From: JBGOUJ01 sp041477005
GTDB lineage: Bacteria > Acidobacteriota > Terriglobia > Bryobacterales > JACQDG01
Direction of reading: 5' to 3'
DNA: 9,286 nucleotides
Assembly: GCA_041477005.1 (NCBI GenBank)
Contig: JBGOUJ010000293.1
Location: 1 to 9,286 of the forward strand
Of the stretch, positions 7,213 through 9,286 are shown one piece after another. The notes under the pieces were generated by a model. The model saw only the letters and a list, made by a program, of their open reading frames with translations, was not told where the DNA came from and searched no databases. A program made the translations under genes and the position numbers. Numbering within the stretch: position 1 is the stretch's first letter; each line of letters starts with the position of its first letter.

Positions 7213-7461
7213 TTAATGGTGGGCATTGATCAGCCCGAGCACCATGGCTGGGATGACCTCAACCGGCTCGTTTCTCTCCACGCGCTTTATCAGCATTGGC
7301 ACGTTGCCCTTCAGTTCGATCCCTCGATTGTAAGCATCGTCTGGGTTATCAAAGACGCCGAGCTGTTCGTTCCCGACGATGAGGACGAACTTCCCATCGT
7401 GATGCCGTAGCAGATCTTCCTTGATCGTTTCGTAGAAGGCGAGTTCTTGTTCAAGAGCCAT
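7213..7461 (-). CDS. small DUF5678-like protein
   Basis: This 82-residue protein starts at ATG 7461 (MALEQELAFYETIKEDLL). The core HDGKFVLIVGNEQLGVFDNP (21-40) followed by DDAYNRGIEL resembles the short DUF5678 pattern of 'GK-hydrophobic-V, then F-D-acidic-A', often found in tiny accessory genes of unknown function. The C-terminus VEVIPAMVLGLINAHH is hydrophobic but too short to be a clear membrane segment. The frame is open further up to 7629, but that part would run into the end of the HTH gene and has no family character, so the internal ATG is preferred. No strong ribosome site is seen, and a -10-like TATACT lies only about 22 bases upstream. It shares the strand with the HTH module, 109 bases downstream of it. 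The function is unknown. Confidence 0.7.
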   Translation of the reverse strand: MALEQELAFYETIKEDLLRHHDGKFVLIVGNEQLGVFDNPDDAYNRGIELKGNVPMLIKRVERNEPVEVIPAMVLGLINAHH

Positions 7462-7478
7462 GTTCGTACCGAAAGCTG

Positions 7479-7489
7479 ATACTAGTATA
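7479..7489 (-). promoter_or_regulatory. -10-like box overlapped by a 10-base palindrome
   Basis: On the minus strand TATACT (7489-7484) would place transcription start about 16 bases before the DUF5678-like ATG. It overlaps the perfect palindrome ATACTAGTAT (7479-7488), which could be a small operator. No convincing -35 is found at 16-18 bases. Confidence 0.3.
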
Positions 7490-7532
7490 GCAATCGGAGC
7501 GAGCGCAAGGCGTCGGGGCTGGCTTAACGACT

Positions 7533-7570
7533 CGGGCGCTCCCGGTTTTGGCCGTCGCCTGCAGCGCCCG
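7533..7570 (-). terminator. hairpin directly after the HTH gene
   Basis: CGGGCGCT (7533-7540) and AGCGCCCG (7563-7570) pair over 8 bp, with a 22-base loop that holds a weaker CGG/CCG inner stem. The structure begins at the base next to the stop codon of the HTH gene. No T run follows on the minus strand, so it may slow degradation or assist factor-dependent termination rather than act as a classic intrinsic terminator. Confidence 0.35.
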
Positions 7571-8062
7571 TTAGGCCGCCCGTTGTCCTGGAGTTCCTGG
7601 AGTCTTCGCCCGCACCACCAGATCGACATCGCAATCTAGAATATGAAGCAGAGAAAGAAGCTGATCGACAGACTTCCGGTAATTCTTCTGATCGAGAAGG
7701 CGGTACAACTGTGTTGCCGAGGTTCTAAGCCGTCGCACGATCGCGCGCTTGGACAAGCGACTCGCTTCGACGCGCTTCTGGGCCTCGAGTGTCAGCTTGT
7801 AAAGCAGCGCATCTCGCAAGCAGGCGGGATCCTGGTTGTACTCCAAAACTTGTTCCATGTGAACCGTCCCCTCCCCGCCGGACTTAAGAGTATAGGTAAA
7901 GCCCTCCCGGCCGAGCTCTTTGTCTACAAACACTCGAATGATCGGGTCGGCGGCACTCGGCCGGGGATCGGCTTTCAAATAGGGAAAGAGGAGAATCTTG
8001 CTTGCGGTTCGCACTTCGAAAACCCTTTGGCGGTTATTGTGAGTTGCTGACCGAATCTTCAT
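7571..8062 (-). CDS. HTH protein of a DUF4160-linked two-gene module
   Basis: From ATG 8062 the protein has 163 residues. GGAGGG lies 6 bases upstream, which decides this start over the longer frame that reaches 8152. Residues 1-75 are a beta-rich N-terminal part (FEVRTASKILLFPYLKADPR, then VFVDKELGREGFTYTLKSGG) reminiscent of DUF2442-like folds. Residues about 85-150 are helical with an XRE-type helix-turn-helix look (LSKRAIVRRLRTSATQLYRL, then KSVDQLLSLLHILDCDVDLVV). The gene overlaps the reading frame of the small DUF4160-type gene by ATGA, as partner genes often do. It is the best candidate to bind the palindrome at 8262-8279 and repress its own operon. A toxin-antitoxin-like role is inferred from organisation, not from any recognised toxin motif. 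Confidence 0.8.
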   Translation of the reverse strand: MKIRSATHNNRQRVFEVRTASKILLFPYLKADPRPSAADPIIRVFVDKELGREGFTYTLKSGGEGTVHMEQVLEYNQDPACLRDALLYKLTLEAQKRVEASRLSKRAIVRRLRTSATQLYRLLDQKNYRKSVDQLLSLLHILDCDVDLVVRAKTPGTPGQRAA

Positions 8063-8253
8063 AACAAACCCTCCGAGTCCAGTCTTTGAATCAGCTTGAG
8101 AACTCGCCGCTAGGCGCTGCCCTTCATCGGCTTTTGGTTGTCTAAGTCCCATTTCACCACGAGCCTCTGATTGCGGTAGACGTGCACGTGTCGAGGAGGA
8201 TGATCGCCTTTCCAGGCGACAAAAATATATCCGCCCCGGCGAATCTTCGGCAT
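8059..8253 (-). pseudogene. DUF4160-type small gene with in-frame amber codon
   Basis: From ATG 8253 the frame reads MPKIRRGGYIFVAWKGDHPP, then RHVHVYRNQRLVVKWDLDN, the basic/aromatic start and PPRHVHV core of DUF4160 proteins. Codon 48 is TAG (8112-8110), giving a 47-residue product as written. Beyond it the same frame continues as RRVLKLIQRLDSEGLL and ends in a TGA that overlaps the HTH gene's ATG as ATGA. The tail looks like the genuine family C-terminus, so the intact gene probably had 64 codons and lost its end through one base change (for example TCG or CAG to TAG). A short functional product, readthrough or a sequencing error are the alternatives. No ribosome site precedes the ATG; the predicted transcript starts at the ATG itself. 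Confidence 0.72.
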
Positions 8254-8259
8254 CTTAAA

Positions 8260-8288
8260 ACGTTACCGCAGACGGTAACACTTGTCAA
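8260..8288 (-). promoter_or_regulatory. promoter of the DUF4160/HTH operon
   Basis: On the minus strand TTGACA (8288-8283) matches the -35 consensus perfectly. Seventeen bases later TAACGT (8265-8260) occupies the -10 position; it is a weak match (3 of 6). Transcription would begin about 7 bases on, at A8253, the first base of the ATG, so the mRNA is probably leaderless. This agrees with the absence of a ribosome site. Confidence 0.6.
8262..8279. promoter_or_regulatory. palindromic operator inside the promoter
   Basis: GTTACCG (8262-8268) and CGGTAAC (8273-8279) form a perfect 7+4+7 palindrome. It fills the space between the -35 and the -10 and covers part of the -10, so a bound dimer would block polymerase. 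The HTH protein of the same operon is the natural candidate. Confidence 0.65.
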
Positions 8289-8652
8289 TCGTGGAGGCGA
8301 CACCGTGGAAGCGCTAGCGTTTGCACTCCTTATAGTTGCTCCGTGAGGAGTTCTTTGAGGTTCCGGTTTTCCACAGTCGTCGGCGCCGCGCCACTGTGGA
8401 AATCGAAACTCGCTTCGAGTCCGGTTGCCTGCGGCGCCACAGCCATGGCAGCCTCCGAGGCGAGCAGGCATCCCGCTGCTACGAATCGGTCCGCCAGACA
8501 CCCGATGTCTACCGTTAGAGACGAGCAGCGGGATGCGCTTTGCTTCCAGAACGAATCCTCAGATCTCGTCTGGAGCCTCACAGCCAGACTGTACTATAAG
8601 GCCTTCGCGGAAGCAAAGCCCTGCCTGTTCATCATCCCCCATCGAACGGGAA
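8289..8652. other. noncoding region with serial hairpins
   Basis: No solid gene is seen in these 364 bases. Three inverted repeats follow each other: ACTCCT (8325-8330)/AGGAGT (8346-8351), TTTCCACAGT (8368-8377)/ACTGTGGAAA (8393-8402) with a GC-rich 15-base loop, and ACTCG (8408-8412)/CGAGT (8416-8420). A minus-strand frame (8581-8330, GTG start, 83 codons) reads through all of them and has partly coding-like composition towards its end, but no ribosome site or family match. A degraded small gene or an insertion-sequence flank is possible. Confidence 0.4.
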
Positions 8653-9185
8653 AGGAGAAAAGATGAACCCATCGCAGCCATCCACGGACTTTGCCGCTTT
8701 CGTGGCTCTGGACTGGGCCGATCAGAAACACGCTTGGGCCTTGCAAGCCTCGGGCTAGGCGCACGTCGAGCACGGCCAATTGGAGAACACCCCGGAAGCG
8801 ATCGAGATCTGGGCCAGTGAACTGGAACAACGTTTTGGCGGCCGGCCGATCGCCGTCGCTCTGGAACAGCCGCCGGGCGCAGTGGTGGCCGTACTCAGCA
8901 AACACGCCCATCTGGTGCTGTTTCCAGTCCGCCCCAGCACCTTGGCCCACTACCGCCAGAGCTTTTACCCTCCCGGCGCCAAGAGCGACCCCACTGACGC
9001 CGACCTGCTGCTGGAGTTGGCTGCAAGTCCGGCAGCCTGGCCATCCGCAGCGTGGTCCAGCTCCTGGCCCGGCTCCGCGAACAGATTGTCCGTCATGAGC
9101 AGAAAATCGAGGAAGTCGCTCAGGCCCACCTGGACTTCCCCATCATGGACTCCCTGCCCGGCGCGGGCCGCGCCCAGGCGCCGGC
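8653..9185 (+). mobile_element. IS110-family insertion sequence remnant
   Basis: The transposase remnant, with its ribosome site, marks an old IS110-type element. IS110 elements lack typical inverted ends and leave no obvious target duplication, so the limits given are those of the coding remnant only. Parts of the noncoding DNA on either side may belong to it. Confidence 0.6.
8663..9185 (+). pseudogene. decayed IS110-family transposase
   Basis: The start is intact: AGGAG (8653-8657) lies 5 bases before ATG 8663. The first 120 codons carry the DEDD (RuvC-like) transposase domain: D17 in VALDWADQKH, E69 in VALEQPPGA, and D109/D112/D114 in SDPTDADLLLEL. Codon 32 is TAG (8756-8758), breaking the frame. 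After about 9020 the family match jumps to another frame (SVVQLLARLREQIVRHEQKI at 9044-9103, then PIMDSLPGAG), the coiled-coil and PGAG start of the C-terminal transposase-20 domain. About 100 family residues between the two parts are missing, so an internal deletion with frame change has occurred. Past about 9185 no family match remains. The protein cannot be active. No terminal repeats are identified, as usual for IS110. Confidence 0.85.
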
Positions 9186-9286
9186 CCACCTACCCTACCG
9201 GCGGCCCGCCCGGAGAACGGAAGCGAGAGCTGAAGGGAAGGAGTGATACACCGCCTTAACAGCTCGGTGGTAGACCAGGGGACATA

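Noticed and set aside
7135..7410. Plus-strand open frame opposite the DUF5678-like gene
   Set aside because: The antisense frame has recognisable family sequence; this one has neither a ribosome site nor a motif.
8330..8581. Minus-strand 83-codon frame next to the DUF4160/HTH promoter
   Set aside because: GTG start without a ribosome site and no family match; its end is made of inverted repeats. Kept only as a possibility in the noncoding-region entry.
8756..8758. TAG in the IS110 remnant as a pyrrolysine codon
   Set aside because: The gene also carries an internal deletion and frame change, and pyrrolysine is not expected in IS110 transposases.
9278..9286. GGGGACATA shared by the window end and bases 232-240 as a direct repeat or element end
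   Set aside because: A 9-base match is expected many times by chance within a 9-kb window, and nothing else supports it.

Overview
The window looks like chromosomal DNA of a GC-rich soil-type bacterium, most likely an acidobacterium of the Bryobacterales/Solibacter kind. That placement is an inference from protein style, GC-rich codon use and two-component gene content; there is no marker gene in the window to prove it.

Layout. Bases 1-241 hold no recognisable gene. A plus-strand redox gene (242-1297) is interrupted by an in-frame TGA at 440-442, exactly where its relatives carry the first cysteine of a WCxxC motif. A two-part hairpin with a GTC loop starts 5 bases after the TGA. I read this as a selenocysteine (Sec) codon plus bacterial SECIS element, giving one exported selenoprotein of 351 residues: a peroxiredoxin/thioredoxin-like domain with a UxxC site, fused to a DsbD-N-terminal-like domain with a C-X4-C pair. 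A Pal lipoprotein gene (1506-2084) follows on the same strand. Converging on it is a minus-strand signalling cluster, transcribed from right to left: a REC/HD-GYP cyclic-di-GMP phosphodiesterase (6302-5283), a CHASE3-PAS hybrid histidine kinase with two receiver domains (5104-2525), and a single-domain response regulator (2528-2160) that overlaps the kinase by ATGA. A block of imperfect 27-base repeats and hairpins separates the first two genes.

From 6303 on, the DNA looks accessory. There is a gene-poor stretch, tRNA-His(GTG) with encoded CCA (6847-6924), a small DUF5678-like gene, and a compact two-gene minus-strand module (8253-7571). The module consists of a DUF4160-type small protein, with an amber codon inside its reading frame, and an HTH protein. 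Its promoter has a perfect TTGACA with an 18-base palindrome lying between and across the -35/-10 spacer, and the predicted transcript start falls on the ATG. The window ends in a decayed IS110-family transposase.

How the genes may work together: the kinase, the CheY-like protein and the HD-GYP protein probably form one phosphorelay that controls cyclic-di-GMP breakdown. The selenoprotein and Pal both belong to the cell envelope, but nothing in the sequence links them functionally. The DUF4160/HTH pair resembles a self-repressing, toxin-antitoxin-like unit, now possibly disabled by the amber codon. The strongest unexpected signal is the selenoprotein, which ordinary gene calling would split or truncate.
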